Positions 18,608 to 28,801 are shown, counted from the stretch's first letter. The stretch: 64,000 nucleotides of DNA from Halomonas sp. CUBES01 (GCF_020991005.1 NZ_JAJLLW010000003.1:372001-436000), one strand, 5' to 3'. A program made the numbers and translations. Notes: generated by a model from the letters alone, not told the origin.

Positions 18608-19700
18608 GATCTACCTCGACTCGGTACTCATCGACGTAAAGGCTCAGTTTGTCGTCGGGAAAACGGATGTAGACAGTCTCACCTAGAGGCGGATGATCCT
18701 CGGGAAGCCTGGCTTTGAACGTTTGCTGGTTGAGCGAGAAGGTGAGAATCGCGTAGGTACCCAGGTCCTGGAGGTTTTCATTCTGCACCGCCACGGTGTC
18801 GGCGTCGGCGCTCGGGCAGACCTCGATGAACTCAGGGCGAATGCCGAGCTTGACGTTGCTGCTCTCCACCCGGCCGAGTGCGCGCAGGTAGGCATCGCTC
18901 AGCGGCAGCGGCTGTTCGCCGAAATAGGCGGTGCCCTGGGCGTAGTCGAGGGCAAAGAAGTTCATCCCGGGGCTGCCGATAAAGTAGCCGACAAAGGTAT
19001 GCGCGGGGGTCTCGAAAAGTTCGCGCGGGGTGCCGAACTGCACCACCTGGCCTTCGTACATCACGGCGATCTTGTCGGCGAAGGTTGAGGCCTCGAGCTG
19101 ATCGTGGGTCACGTAGATCATGGTGATGTTGAAGCGCTCGTGAATCTCCTTGAGCTTGCGGCGCAGTTTCCACTTCAGCTGGGGGTCGATGACCGTGAGC
19201 GGCTCGTCGAACAGGATCGCGGTGACGTCATCGCGAACCAGTCCTCGGCCCATGGACACCTTCTGCTTTTCATCGGCGGTCAGGTTCTTGGCCTTGCGCG
19301 AGAGTAGCGGGGTCAGGTCGAGGATGTCGGCGACTTCCAGCACCTTGGGTTTGACCCTGTATTCGGGGGTGTTCATGTTGCGCAGGGGAAAGGCAAGGTT
19401 GTCGAACACCGTCATGGTGTCGTAGATCACCGGAAACTGGAAAACCTGGGCAATATTGCGCTCTTCCGGCGGCAGCTCATTGACCCGATGGCCATCGAAC
19501 AGCACGTCGCCCTCGGTGGGTGCCAGCAGTCCGGAAATGATGTTCAACAGCGTCGACTTGCCGCATCCCGATGGCCCCAGCAGGGCATAGGCACCGCCCT
19601 GATGCCATACATGCTCCATGTGACGGATGGCGTAATCTTCAGATGATTGCGGGTTGGCGCTGTAAGTGTGCGCGAGTGATTTAAGCACGATTTCAGCCAT
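18600..19700 (-). CDS. glpT: Glycerol ABC transporter ATPase GlpT, degenerate signature motif
   Basis: A 366-residue ABC ATPase with a C-terminal TOBE-like regulatory region. Walker A (GPSGCGKST, 42-50), Walker B (AILFDEPLTV, 161-170) and the H-loop His199 (IYVTHD) are intact. The ABC signature is not: where LSGGQ is expected the sequence reads LTADE (140-144). It complements GlpS, which has LSGGQ but lacks the H-loop histidine, so the pair probably forms one good and one degenerate ATP site. The start overlaps the glpS stop by 8 bases (ATGGCTGA). This GlpT is unrelated to the glycerol-3-phosphate antiporter of the same name. Confidence 0.9.
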   Translation of the reverse strand: MAEIVLKSLAHTYSANPQSSEDYAIRHMEHVWHQGGAYALLGPSGCGKSTLLNIISGLLAPTEGDVLFDGHRVNELPPEERNIAQVFQFPVIYDTMTVFDNLAFPLRNMNTPEYRVKPKVLEVADILDLTPLLSRKAKNLTADEKQKVSMGRGLVRDDVTAILFDEPLTVIDPQLKWKLRRKLKEIHERFNITMIYVTHDQLEASTFADKIAVMYEGQVVQFGTPRELFETPAHTFVGYFIGSPGMNFFALDYAQGTAYFGEQPLPLSDAYLRALGRVESSNVKLGIRPEFIEVCPSADADTVAVQNENLQDLGTYAILTFSLNQQTFKARLPEDHPPLGETVYIRFPDDKLSLYVDEYRVEVDHE

Positions 19701-20793
19701 GCACGACGCCCTCCGTCTTGAGCACCGGGGTATGCACGGTGCTGCCCTGTTGATCGAACACGAACAGTTTGTGGGTGGGGAAATAGACCTTGATGGGCTC
19801 GTTCACTTTTAACTCATAAATGCCCGAGAGGTGCAGCACGAGCGGAAAGTGCGGGTGCCGGACGTGCAAAAAGGTTTCCGAGCCGCTGATTTCGGCAACG
19901 TCCACCTCGACCGACAGCTCGAGGTCATCGGGTGCCTGAGGAGTCAGGCTCAAGTGCGAGGCGCGAACCCCGAAGCGGTAGTCGCCCGGCGGCAGTCGGC
20001 GCAGGGCGTCGTCGCAGGCAAAGTGGGTCGCGTTATCGAAGGTGATGTCCGTCTCGGTGAGCCGTCCAGGCACGATATTGATGGGCGGCTCGGAAAACAT
20101 CTCGGCGCTCAGAATACCGTTGGGCTCGCGATAGATCTGGTCAGTGGGGCCGTACTGGAGCAGCTTGCCTTCGTGAAGAATGGCGGTGTTGCCGCCAAGC
20201 GCCAGGGCCTCGTTGGGCTCGGTGGTGGCATATACCGCAATGCAGTTGCGCACCTTGAACAGATCGCGCAGCTCGTCGCGCAGTTCTTCGCGAAGCTTGT
20301 AGTCCAGGTTGACCAACGGCTCATCGAAGAGAATGACATCGGCGTCCTTGACCAGCGCGCGCCCCATGGCCGTGCGCTGCTGCTGACCCCCGGAAAGCTC
20401 TTGAGGGTAGCGGTCAAGCAGGTGGCCGATGCGCAGCATTTCAGCGATTTCGGCCACGCGCTTGTCGATCTCGCGCGGCGGGTGCTTGGCGAGCTTGAGG
20501 GGGGAAGCGATGTTGTCGTAGACCGTCAAGCTTGGGTAGTTGATAAACTGCTGGTAGACCATGGAGACGTTGCGGTTGCGCACCGATACCCCGGTGACGT
20601 CCTTGCCATCCATTACGATGCGTCCTTTGGTGGGCGGCTCGAGCCCGGCCATCAGGCGCATCAAGGTGGTCTTGCCCGCAAGCGTCCTACCCAGTAGCAC
20701 ATTAAATGAGCCAGGCTCCAGTGCCAGGTCAACGTCGCTAATGTAGGGAATACCGCCCACGGTGTGTGCGATATCTTGCAAATGTAGGGACAT
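19693..20793 (-). CDS. glpS: Glycerol ABC transporter ATPase GlpS, altered Walker A and H-loop
   Basis: A 366-residue ABC ATPase, the first gene of the glycerol transport operon. The signature LSGGQ (133-137) and Walker B (VILFDEPLVNLD) are canonical. Walker A reads GRTLAGKTT (35-43) instead of GxSGxGKST, and the H-loop His is replaced by Thr191 (VYATTE). A C-terminal TOBE-type domain follows from about 240. It is expected to pair with GlpT. The ribosome site is GAG 7 bases before the ATG. The 5' region carries several TTTCG/CGAAA elements that may bind GlpR. Confidence 0.9.
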   Translation of the reverse strand: MSLHLQDIAHTVGGIPYISDVDLALEPGSFNVLLGRTLAGKTTLMRLMAGLEPPTKGRIVMDGKDVTGVSVRNRNVSMVYQQFINYPSLTVYDNIASPLKLAKHPPREIDKRVAEIAEMLRIGHLLDRYPQELSGGQQQRTAMGRALVKDADVILFDEPLVNLDYKLREELRDELRDLFKVRNCIAVYATTEPNEALALGGNTAILHEGKLLQYGPTDQIYREPNGILSAEMFSEPPINIVPGRLTETDITFDNATHFACDDALRRLPPGDYRFGVRASHLSLTPQAPDDLELSVEVDVAEISGSETFLHVRHPHFPLVLHLSGIYELKVNEPIKVYFPTHKLFVFDQQGSTVHTPVLKTEGVVHG

Positions 20794-20834
20794 GCGAATC
20801 TCGCTAGCGTCGTTGTTATTGGGAAGTATCTAGC

Positions 20835-20924
20835 TTTCGTTTACGAAATCCTAGTTGATCGATTTCGAACCTGCAATGCCTTTTGTTGTGTTCTTATGTC
20901 GAAGAATCGAAAATTAAACGAAAG
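20835..20924 (-). promoter_or_regulatory. Promoter region of glpSTPQUV-glpD with candidate GlpR sites
   Basis: The gap upstream of glpS contains a palindrome TTTCG-TTTA-CGAAA (20835-20848), GATTTCGAAC (20861-20870), AATCGAAAAT (20905-20914) and TAAACGAAAG (20915-20924). AATCGAAAAT is shared with the glpK upstream region. The cluster of four CGAAA or TTTCG elements in 90 bases fits a multi-site GlpR operator. No single clear -35/-10 pair stood out. Confidence 0.5.
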
Positions 20925-20933
20925 TATAGGATC

Positions 20934-20960
20934 AAAAAAACCGGCCACGATGGGCCGGTT
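20934..20960 (-). terminator. Terminator of fadE
   Basis: An 8-bp stem (AACCGGCC / GGCCGGTT) with a CATCGT loop, followed on the minus strand by seven T residues, 22 bases after the fadE stop. Confidence 0.93.
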
Positions 20961-20981
20961 TCGGTCAGAGCCTGCGCTGGG

Positions 20982-23492
20982 CTATTTCACGCTGGCGGAT
21001 GCCTCGCTCGCGGATGCATCCGACGTGACCGTGGATGATTCAACAGCCTTGGCGTTGTGGTCAATCAGCGTCGACTTGTCGGTGGCAAAGGTGTCGTAGG
21101 GAAAGTCATCCACGGTGAGCATTTCAAGCACTTCCGCCTCGAACTCGCGCATGAACCGGGCGTCTTCTTCGCTGATCAGCTCGACGGCCAGCGCGGCTTC
21201 TACCCGCGCTTCAGGGTGCAGTGCCGTCTGCGGCAGCTCGCCCTTGGCGTAGGCCTTGTTGACCGTGCGGTAGATCGCTTCGGCGCGGTCGTAATCGACC
21301 AGCAGCGCGTTATAGCGGGCGAGCGGGTTGCGCTGCTCGCCGTCGTCGGCGCCCCAGGTGTTGTGCAGTAGCTTGCTGCGCAATGCACTGTGGGTGGAGA
21401 CGCGCTTGGCGATATCCCGCGCATAGTTATCGTGGGGCTTGTCCCAGCGGCGGCCGGTTGGCATCACGATCACTTTCAGCGTCTTGCCCAGCGCCCGGTT
21501 GGGCAGGTTATCGAAAATTTCCACGAACGCCTGTTCCGCACGCTGGAGCAGGAACCGGCAGCTGTAATGCAGCAGGGCCTCTTCGCCTTCTACCTTGTCA
21601 CCCGCTTGCCACTGCTTGAGCACCATGGAGGCGAGATAGAGGTTGGAGAGCACATCGCCGAGGCGCGCGGAAAGCATCTCGCGCTTTTTCAGGGCCGAGC
21701 CAAGGCTCGCCATGGCGGCGTCGGCGCATAGCCCAAAGCCTGCCGAGAGGCGCGCGATGTCCTGGGCGTAGGCGGTCGCCGGTCCGTCGAACGGCACCTT
21801 GGACTTGCCGATGCCGAAGCCCAGCGTAAAGGCGCGTGCGGCGTTGCCGAAGATCAGGCCGGCGTGGCTGAAGAACGCCTTGTCGAACGCCTTGATATCG
21901 TTGGCATCTTTAGCGGCCAGCTCGTCGAGTACGTAAGGGTGGCAGCGGATCGCGCCCTGACCGAAGATCATCAGGTTGCGGGTCATGATGTTGGCGCCTT
22001 CCACGGTGATCGCCACCGGGTTGGCGCTGTAGCCGATCCCCAGGTAGTTGCGCGGGCCAAGAGTGACCGCCTTGCCGCCGTGCACGTCCATGGCGTCGGT
22101 CAGGATATCACGCTGGAATTCGGTCAGCTGGCTTTTCAGAATCGCCGAGGGCACCGCAGGCTTCTCGCCGTGGTCGATCAGGTTGGCGGTCTGATAGACC
22201 GTGGCCTGGGCGATGTAGCCCAGCGATGCCATGCGCGCCAGAGGTTCCTGCACGCCTTCCATTTCCGCGACGGGTACGTTGAACTGACGACGGACGCGGG
22301 TGAAACCGCCGCTCCAGCCCAGCGCATAGCGCGCGGTGCCGGTGGCGCCGGAGGGCAGCGTGACGCAGCGGCCGATGGAGAGGCACTCGACCAGCATCCG
22401 CCACCCCTGGCCGATCATGTCTGGCCCACCGATAATGGTGTCTAGCGGGATAAAGACATCCTTGCCGATAATCGGGCCGTTCATGAACGGGCTGCCGATC
22501 GGGTGGTGACGGCGGCCGATGTCCATGCCGTCGGTTTCGCGGGGAATTAACGCCAGGGTAATGCCGCGATCCTCTTCCTCACCAAGCAGGTGGTCGGGGT
22601 CGAACAGGCGAAATGCCAGGCCGACAACGGTGGCGATGGGCGCCAGGGTGATCCAGCGCTTTTCGAAGTTGAGGCGCAGGCCAATGACTTCTTTACCGTC
22701 AACCATCTGCTTGCACACGACGCCGGTATCCGGCAGCGAGGTGGCATCAGAACCGGCACGCGGGCCCGTCAGGCCAAAGCAGGGAATTTCACGGCCGTCG
22801 GACAAACGCGGCAGGTAGTGATCTTTCTGTTCCTGGGTACCGTACTTGAGCAGCAGCTCACCTGGACCCAGCGAGTTGGGTACGCCAACGGTCACCATCA
22901 GGGTTTCGTTGGCCGAGAGCTTCTGCAGCACCATGGACTGCCCCTTGGCCGAGAAGCCCAGGCCGCCATACTCCTTCGGGATAATCATGCCGAAGAAGCC
23001 TTCTTTCTTCAGGTAATCCCAAAGCTGCTGGGGCAGGTCCGCACGTTCGATGGCGATATCCCAGGCATTGCACATGCCAGCGGCTTTCGCGCACTGGTTG
23101 TCGAGGAAGGCTTGCTCGTCTTCACGCAGGCCGTCGTCCTTGAAGTTGAGCAGCTTGTTCCACTGGGGCTTGCCGGAGAACAGTTCGCCGTCCCAGGAAA
23201 CGCTACCTGCTTCCAGCGCGGTACGCTCGGTATCGGAAACCTTGGGGGCGACCTTTTTGAACATGGCAAACAGCCGGGGTGTGAGCCACTTGCTGCGTAG
23301 CGCGGGGAGGCCGGCTACCGCGACGGCCGCGGCGCCAATAAGCAGTAGTAGGCCAATAACCGTGGCGTCGACCAGCAGACCAACCAGGCCCAGCACGCCA
23401 AACACCGCCAGAGCCGCTGTCGCGCCTGCTTCGCGGCGCATTACCGCAAGCAAGCCAACAACTGCCAGCACAATCAATAGTAGGGTGAGCAT
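20982..23492 (-). CDS. fadE: Acyl-CoA dehydrogenase FadE
   Basis: An 836-residue long-form acyl-CoA dehydrogenase, the size of E. coli FadE. Two hydrophobic segments at the N-terminus (residues 2-17 and about 25-55) anchor it to the membrane. The dehydrogenase core includes ECGLG-type motifs such as GLTGPRAGSDATS and the flavin-site region GRCVTLPSGATGTARYA. It performs the first step of fatty acid beta-oxidation. The open frame extends to 23612, but the ATG at 23492 has a GGAGAGG site and matches the family start. The C-terminus has a Ser/Ala-rich tail (SDASASEASASVK), apparently not conserved. It is a single-gene unit with its own terminator. Confidence 0.93.
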   Translation of the reverse strand: MLTLLLIVLAVVGLLAVMRREAGATAALAVFGVLGLVGLLVDATVIGLLLLIGAAAVAVAGLPALRSKWLTPRLFAMFKKVAPKVSDTERTALEAGSVSWDGELFSGKPQWNKLLNFKDDGLREDEQAFLDNQCAKAAGMCNAWDIAIERADLPQQLWDYLKKEGFFGMIIPKEYGGLGFSAKGQSMVLQKLSANETLMVTVGVPNSLGPGELLLKYGTQEQKDHYLPRLSDGREIPCFGLTGPRAGSDATSLPDTGVVCKQMVDGKEVIGLRLNFEKRWITLAPIATVVGLAFRLFDPDHLLGEEEDRGITLALIPRETDGMDIGRRHHPIGSPFMNGPIIGKDVFIPLDTIIGGPDMIGQGWRMLVECLSIGRCVTLPSGATGTARYALGWSGGFTRVRRQFNVPVAEMEGVQEPLARMASLGYIAQATVYQTANLIDHGEKPAVPSAILKSQLTEFQRDILTDAMDVHGGKAVTLGPRNYLGIGYSANPVAITVEGANIMTRNLMIFGQGAIRCHPYVLDELAAKDANDIKAFDKAFFSHAGLIFGNAARAFTLGFGIGKSKVPFDGPATAYAQDIARLSAGFGLCADAAMASLGSALKKREMLSARLGDVLSNLYLASMVLKQWQAGDKVEGEEALLHYSCRFLLQRAEQAFVEIFDNLPNRALGKTLKVIVMPTGRRWDKPHDNYARDIAKRVSTHSALRSKLLHNTWGADDGEQRNPLARYNALLVDYDRAEAIYRTVNKAYAKGELPQTALHPEARVEAALAVELISEEDARFMREFEAEVLEMLTVDDFPYDTFATDKSTLIDHNAKAVESSTVTSDASASEASASVK

Positions 23493-23612
23493 AATGCCTC
23501 TCCATGTGTTGAGGATAAAGCCGTGTGGCGGATGACCACATTTAAACAGATGTTTGAATATTGGCAGACCTGCGCTACCCAGTGCAAGCATTTCGATACG
23601 AATGGACGACAT

Positions 23613-23645
23613 AAAAAAACGCCGTGGCGTTTGCCACAGCGTTTT
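23613..23645 (-). terminator. Terminator of the betIBA operon
   Basis: A stem made of AAAACGC/GCGTTTT and GTGGC/GCCAC with one mismatch between them and a GTTT loop. On the minus strand it is followed by seven T residues. It lies 25 bases after the betA stop. Confidence 0.9.
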
Positions 23646-23669
23646 AGAGTTTTGCTACGGGATCTTGGT

Positions 23670-25343
23670 TCAGTGTTGTTTTGCCGGCGCCCCATCGGCG
23701 ACATAATAGTCGACGTCGGCGCGGGCCAGAGGCTCCCTGCCGCGGATGCGGTCGGCGATCTTTTCCGCCAGCATGATAGTCGGGGCGTTGAGGTTGCCGG
23801 TGGGGATGACCGGAAAGAGCGAGGCGTCGACAACGCGCAGGCCTTCCACGCCGTGTACGCGGCCCTGGCCATCGGTTACCGCCTGGTCGTCGTTGCCCAT
23901 ACGGCAGCTACCACAGGGGTGGTAGGCGGTTTCGGCGTGCTGTTTGACGAAGGCATCGAGCTCGGCATCCGACTGCACGTCCGGGCCGGGAGCGATTTCG
24001 CGGCCACGGTATGGCTCAAAGGCGGGCTGGGCGATGATCTCGCGGGTAAGCCGAATGGCATCGCGGAATTCTTCCCAGTCCTTGTCCTTGGCCATGTAGT
24101 TGAACAGGATGCTGGGCGCGGCGTGGGGGTCTTTTGACGTCAGTTGGATACGCCCGCGGCTTTCGGAGCGCATGGAGCCGACGTGGGCCTGGAAGCCGTG
24201 GGCCTGCACCGCGCTCTTGCCGTTGTAGCTGATGGCAATGGGCAGGAAGTGGTATTGCAGGTTGGGCCACTCTTCCTCATCACGGCTGCGGATAAAGCCA
24301 CAGGATTCGAACTGGTTGCTGGCACCGATGCCGGTTCCCTTGAACAGCCACTCAGCGCCGATTTTCGGCTGGTTGTACCATTTCAGCGCCGGATAGAGCG
24401 ATATGGGTTCTTTGCACTCGTACTGGATGTACATCTCCAGGTGATCCTGGAGGTTTTCGCCTACGCCGGGTAGCGCATGAACCGGCTCGATATCGAGCGC
24501 CTTGAGCAGTTCGGGGTTGCCGATGCCCGAGCGCTGCAGAATCTGCGGCGAGGCGATGGCGCCACCGCAAAGCAGCACTTCGCGACGCGCACGCGCCTGC
24601 TGCGGCTGGCCTTTACGCTCATAGCGAACGCCCACGGCACGCTTGCCCTCGAACTCGATCACATCGGTCACCGCGTGGGTTTCGATGGTCAGGTTGTCGC
24701 GCTGCTTGGCGATATCCAGATAGCCCCGCGCCGTCGACGCGCGGCGACCGCTGGGCGTCACGAAACGATCCATGGGGCCGAAGCCTTCCTGGTGGTAGCC
24801 GTTGACGTCCTCTGTTTCCGGATAGCCCGCCTGCTTGCCGGCGTCGATAAAGGTGCGGTAAAGCGGGTTGTTGCCGGCTTTCGGCGTGGTCACGCTCACC
24901 GGGCCGTCACCGCCGTGGTAATCGTTCGCGCCGATATCACGGGTTTCGCTTTTCTTGAAATAGGGCAGGCAGCTCAGGTAATCCCAGTCGTCAAGGCCGG
25001 GCTGTTTGGCCCAGTTATCGTAATCCAGCGCGTTGCCGCGGATATAGCACATGCCGTTGATCAGCGAGGAACCGCCGAGGCCCTTGCCGCGACCACATTC
25101 CATACGGCGGCCGTCCATGTGTGGTTCTGGGTCGGTTTCAAACGCCCAGTTGTACCGCTTGCCCTGCAGCGGGTAAGCCAGGGCAGCGGGCATCTGGGTG
25201 CGGAAATCAAAGCGATAATCGGGACCACCGGCTTCCAGCAGCAGGACGCTCACGTCGCTGTCTTCGGTGAGGCGGGTAGCAAGCACGTTCCCCGCCGAAC
25301 CGGCACCGATAATGATGTAATCAAATTCGCGTGGTTGAGACAT
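23670..25343 (-). CDS. betA: Choline dehydrogenase
   Basis: A 557-residue GMC-family flavoprotein. FAD-binding loop [16 protein letters not shown] (about 10-25) and the GMC signature [20 protein letters not shown] (85-104) are both clear. The active-site histidine is probably in [13 protein letters not shown]. It oxidises choline to betaine aldehyde at the inner membrane, giving glycine betaine after BetB. It is the last gene of betI-betB-betA, 144 bases downstream of betB. That gap includes a widely spaced inverted repeat (GGTAGCGT / ACGCTACC). Confidence 0.96.
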   Translation of the reverse strand: MSQPREFDYIIIGAGSAGNVLATRLTEDSDVSVLLLEAGGPDYRFDFRTQMPAALAYPLQGKRYNWAFETDPEPHMDGRRMECGRGKGLGGSSLINGMCYIRGNALDYDNWAKQPGLDDWDYLSCLPYFKKSETRDIGANDYHGGDGPVSVTTPKAGNNPLYRTFIDAGKQAGYPETEDVNGYHQEGFGPMDRFVTPSGRRASTARGYLDIAKQRDNLTIETHAVTDVIEFEGKRAVGVRYERKGQPQQARARREVLLCGGAIASPQILQRSGIGNPELLKALDIEPVHALPGVGENLQDHLEMYIQYECKEPISLYPALKWYNQPKIGAEWLFKGTGIGASNQFESCGFIRSRDEEEWPNLQYHFLPIAISYNGKSAVQAHGFQAHVGSMRSESRGRIQLTSKDPHAAPSILFNYMAKDKDWEEFRDAIRLTREIIAQPAFEPYRGREIAPGPDVQSDAELDAFVKQHAETAYHPCGSCRMGNDDQAVTDGQGRVHGVEGLRVVDASLFPVIPTGNLNAPTIMLAEKIADRIRGREPLARADVDYYVADGAPAKQH

Positions 25344-25487
25344 AGAGTATTACCAAAGCTGAAAGTGGGACGGGGGTGCTGGTGGTAGCGTTCCGCGACG
25401 GCACTGTGACCTCTTACCTGGGAAAAGACCCTCGCTTCACGCTACCCCCTGCGCTATTGATTAGTGAGCTCGTGTCATTGGAAAAGA

Positions 25488-26957
25488 TTAAAACACTGAC
25501 TCAAAAGGCCCCATCTCGATCTGTACGGACTTGGTCTGGGTATAGTGATTCAGCGTCTCGATACCGTTCTCGCGGCCAATGCCCGACTCCTTGTAACCGC
25601 CGACCGGCATCTCGGAGGGCGACTCGCCCCAGGTATTGACCCAGCAGATACCCGCTTCCAGCTGATGGATCACTCGGTGGGCGCGGTTCAGGCTTTCGCT
25701 GAAGACACCGGCGGCGAGGCCGTAGGTGGTGTCATTGGCGCGGCGAATCACTTCTTCCTCGTCATCAAAGGCGAGTACTGACATCACCGGGCCAAAGATC
25801 TCTTCCTTGACGATACGCATGTCGTCGGTGCAGTCGGTGAAGACCGTGGGGGCTGCCCAGGCACCGTTGGCCCAGCTGCCGCTGTTCCAGTCCTCGCCGC
25901 CCACCAGAACCCGTGCGCCTTCGGTTTTGCCGAGAGCAATGTAGGAGAGCACTTTCTCCTGATGCTCGAAGCTGACCAGCGGGCCAAAGTTGACGCTTGG
26001 ATCCATGGGGTCGCCCGCCTTGATACGCTTGACGCGCTCGACCAGCTTGGCTTCAAAGGCGTCTTTGACGCTGCGTTCCACAAACACGCGGGTGCCGTTG
26101 GTGCAGATTTGGCCGGAGGAGTAAAAGTTGGCCATCATGGCGGCGTCGGCGGCGCGATCCAGATTGGCATCGGCGAAGACCAGCAGCGGTGATTTGCCGC
26201 CCAGTTCCATGGTGACGTCCTTGAGCGTCGATTCGGCCGCCGCTGACATGACCTGCTTGCCGGTACCGGCCTCACCGGTAAACGATACCTTGTCGATGCC
26301 TTTATGCCCGGTCAGCATGGCGCCCACGCGGCCGTCACCCTGGACGACATTGAACACGCCGTCGGGGAGACCCGCTTCGGTGAAGATTTCGGCAAGCTTC
26401 ATCGTCGTGAGCGGCGTGACTTCGCTGGGTTTGAAAACAATCGCGTTACCCGCGGCCAGTGCAGGGGCGGCTTTCCAGCAGGCAATCTGAATCGGGTAGT
26501 TCCAGGCGCCGATCGCGCCGATCACGCCCAGCGGCTCGCGACGGGTATAGACGAAGGAGCTATCGCGCAGGGGAATCTGGCTGCCTTCGATGGCCGGCGC
26601 GAGGCCTGCATAGTACTCCAGCGCATCGGCACCGGTGACGATATCGACGCTGGCGGTTTCGCTGAGCGGCTTGCCGGTATTGCGGGTTTCCATCTCGGCC
26701 AACTCGTCATTGCGTTCGCGCAGGATGGCAACGGTGCGCAACAGGATGCGAGCGCGCTCCATGCCGGTCATGGCGGCCCACTGACGCTGGCCTTGGCGGG
26801 CGGCCTCAACGGCGCGATCCACGTCGTCCTGGCTGGCCTGACCGACGGTTGCCAGCAGGCTGCCGTCGAACGGATTGGTGATGGTAAAAGTCTCGCCTGA
26901 GGTGGCTTCTACCGGGCGACCATTAATGTAAAGGGGCTGTACGTCTTGAACGGCCAT
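25488..26957 (-). CDS. betB: Betaine aldehyde dehydrogenase
   Basis: A 489-residue aldehyde dehydrogenase, one residue shorter than E. coli BetB. The catalytic Cys lies in [13 protein letters not shown] and the general base Glu in MELGGKSPL. The NAD-binding segment is [19 protein letters not shown]. It oxidises betaine aldehyde to glycine betaine, the main compatible solute of halophiles. The frame extends upstream to 27092, inside betI, but the ATG at 26957 has GGAG 6 bases before it and fits the family. It starts 10 bases after betI. Confidence 0.96.
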   Translation of the reverse strand: MAVQDVQPLYINGRPVEATSGETFTITNPFDGSLLATVGQASQDDVDRAVEAARQGQRQWAAMTGMERARILLRTVAILRERNDELAEMETRNTGKPLSETASVDIVTGADALEYYAGLAPAIEGSQIPLRDSSFVYTRREPLGVIGAIGAWNYPIQIACWKAAPALAAGNAIVFKPSEVTPLTTMKLAEIFTEAGLPDGVFNVVQGDGRVGAMLTGHKGIDKVSFTGEAGTGKQVMSAAAESTLKDVTMELGGKSPLLVFADANLDRAADAAMMANFYSSGQICTNGTRVFVERSVKDAFEAKLVERVKRIKAGDPMDPSVNFGPLVSFEHQEKVLSYIALGKTEGARVLVGGEDWNSGSWANGAWAAPTVFTDCTDDMRIVKEEIFGPVMSVLAFDDEEEVIRRANDTTYGLAAGVFSESLNRAHRVIHQLEAGICWVNTWGESPSEMPVGGYKESGIGRENGIETLNHYTQTKSVQIEMGPFESVF

Positions 26958-26967
26958 GGTGGTCTCC

Positions 26968-27591
26968 TTAATAAGGTTCAGAAATGGATGCAGGCTGTTG
27001 GCACCCATGGTGAGCGAGTAGCTGGTCGAGATACTGATGGGCCAGGTGGCGGGCTTCCGCCGCGTCCAGTCCTTCCGGTGCCAGTGCGCCACGCAGCCAG
27101 AGGCCGTCGATCATGGCCGCCAGTCCACGGGCAGCGTTCCGCGCGGCATTGCGAGGCATCACTCGGCGAAACTGATGACATAAATTGGCGTAAAGCCGAC
27201 GATCGTTAACGTACTGCAAACGTAGCAGCATGGGTTTGTGCATGCTGCTGGCCCAGAAGGCGAGCCAGGTCTTGGCGGCCGGGCCGGTTACCTGGGTGCG
27301 GTCAAAGTTACCCTCAATGATGGCGCCGATGTTGGCGCGCGGAGAGTCGTCTTCCAGGGCATGACGGCGAATCGACACGGCATTGTTCAGGTCGGTCAGA
27401 ATCTGGCGCATGGTGGCTTCCAGCAAGCCATCCTTGCCACCGAAGTAGTGACTGATAATGCCTGCTGACACCCCCGCATGCCGGGCGATTCGCATGACAG
27501 TGGCTTCCGCCAGACCGACTTCGTCAATGGCCGCCATGGTGGCTTTGATCAACTGCTGGCGGCGTATTGGTTCCATTCCCACCTTAGGCAC
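26968..27591 (-). CDS. betI: TetR-family repressor BetI
   Basis: A 207-residue regulator closely resembling E. coli BetI along its full length. It opens [14 protein letters not shown] and has the helix-turn-helix [20 protein letters not shown]. The C-terminal region includes the family segment [18 protein letters not shown]. The start is a GTG at 27591, the same position as the family N-terminus, with GGAG 8 bases upstream. BetI represses the bet genes unless choline is present. A palindrome close to the known E. coli BetI site lies 92 bases upstream, in the gap shared with the choline-binding protein gene. Confidence 0.95.
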   Translation of the reverse strand: MPKVGMEPIRRQQLIKATMAAIDEVGLAEATVMRIARHAGVSAGIISHYFGGKDGLLEATMRQILTDLNNAVSIRRHALEDDSPRANIGAIIEGNFDRTQVTGPAAKTWLAFWASSMHKPMLLRLQYVNDRRLYANLCHQFRRVMPRNAARNAARGLAAMIDGLWLRGALAPEGLDAAEARHLAHQYLDQLLAHHGCQQPASISEPY

Positions 27592-27682
27592 AGCTTTCTC
27601 TCCTCACGTTGAATGCCTATTCACTCCCTCAACTTGAAAAAGAGAGATAGGCATGATTACCTAGATATAGTCGCATTTTTTT

Positions 27683-27696
27683 ATTGAACGTTCAAT
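27683..27696. promoter_or_regulatory. Probable BetI operator
   Basis: A perfect palindrome ATTGAACGTTCAAT inside TTATTGAACGTTCAATCAA. It closely resembles the BetI-protected sequence of E. coli, which contains ATTGGACGTTCAAT. It sits between divergent betI and choX, so one site could control both choline oxidation and choline capture. Assignment follows the known site; no binding is shown. Confidence 0.75.
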
Positions 27697-27778
27697 CAAT
27701 AAAAGGATGCTGCTGTTTATCCGCCACAACGCTAACGCCGAGCGGGTATTGGACAATTCGATGAAAAGGGGATGACGA

Positions 27779-28714
27779 ATGAAAAAAACACGTTTAAGCA
27801 TGATGGGGGCGATGATGGTCACGGCAGGGCTTCCCTCCCTGGCCATGGCGAACGAGTGCAGCACAGTACGCTTTGTCGAAGTAGGCTGGACCGACATCAC
27901 CGCGACCACGGCGCTTGCCAGCGAAGTGCTGGAAGGCATGGGGTATGATACACGTATCGATACCGTGTCGGTGCCCATCGCCTATTCGGGCATGGAAAAC
28001 GGCGATTTTGATGTGTTTCTGGGCAACTGGATGCCGTCCATGGCGTCTATCAGTGACCCTTACGTCGAGAAAGGCACCGTCGACCGGTTGACCGCCAACC
28101 TTGAAGGCGCCAAGTACACCCTGGCCGTGCCGCAGTATGTTTACGACGCTGGTGTCACCTCGGTGGAAGACCTGGACGCGCATGCCGACAAGTTCAACCT
28201 GCAATTGCACGGCATTGAAGCGGGCAACGACGGCAACGAATTGATCCAGCAGATGATCGACGACGATGCCTTTGGCCTGGGTGACTGGCAATTGATCGAT
28301 TCCAGCGAAGCCGGCATGCTGGCGGAACTGAACGCGCGCGTACCCAACGAAAACTGGATGGTGTTTCTGGGCTGGGAGCCGCATCCCATGAACACGAACT
28401 TTGACATGGCCTACCTCGAAGGCGCAGGCGACTATTTCGGCCCAGACCTGGGCGGCGCCACCGTGTATACCAATACGCGCGGCGGCTACGTTGAAGCGTG
28501 CCCCAACGTAGGCGAATTGCTCAACAACATGACCTTTACCCTTGAGATGGAAAACCAGCTGATGGGTGAAATCATGGACGAGGGCGAAGATCCCCGTGAT
28601 GCCGCCCGCGCTTACCTGAAGGAAAATGACGAGCTGCTGGGTGAGTGGCTGGCAGGCGTTGAGACTATCGACGGCGAGCCCGCTGAAGAAGCGGTGCGTA
28701 ACGCACTGCAATAA
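27779..28714 (+). CDS. choX: Choline-binding periplasmic protein (ChoX-like), orphan
   Basis: A 311-residue OpuAC-type binding protein with a Sec signal (cut near AMA-NE at residue 25). The choline-binding residues known from Sinorhizobium ChoX all appear at a constant offset of 6: Trp37, Trp84, Tyr113 and Trp199 for the aromatic box, with Asp39 and Asn150. This supports choline rather than only betaine as ligand. It is divergent from betI, sharing the putative BetI operator. No permease or ATPase gene follows: a terminator comes right after, so its membrane partners must be encoded elsewhere. Confidence 0.88.
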   Translation: MKKTRLSMMGAMMVTAGLPSLAMANECSTVRFVEVGWTDITATTALASEVLEGMGYDTRIDTVSVPIAYSGMENGDFDVFLGNWMPSMASISDPYVEKGTVDRLTANLEGAKYTLAVPQYVYDAGVTSVEDLDAHADKFNLQLHGIEAGNDGNELIQQMIDDDAFGLGDWQLIDSSEAGMLAELNARVPNENWMVFLGWEPHPMNTNFDMAYLEGAGDYFGPDLGGATVYTNTRGGYVEACPNVGELLNNMTFTLEMENQLMGEIMDEGEDPRDAARAYLKENDELLGEWLAGVETIDGEPAEEAVRNALQ

Positions 28715-28732
28715 GTAGTAGTCGCGGTGAAG

Positions 28733-28759
28733 GGCAAGCCGATTCGCGGCTTGCCTTTT
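28733..28759 (+). terminator. Terminator of choX
   Basis: A perfect 9-bp stem (GGCAAGCCG / CGGCTTGCC) with an ATTCG loop, followed by four T residues, 18 bases after the stop. Confidence 0.93.
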
Positions 28760-28801
28760 ACCGTTAAGATAGGCACAATACGTCCTCGCTGAAGTCGGAA
28801 A

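Noticed and set aside
25384..25446. Widely spaced inverted repeat GGTAGCGT / ACGCTACC between betA and betB
   Set aside because: An 8-bp pairing over 47 bases is expected by chance now and then, and no supporting inner structure or conservation can be shown.
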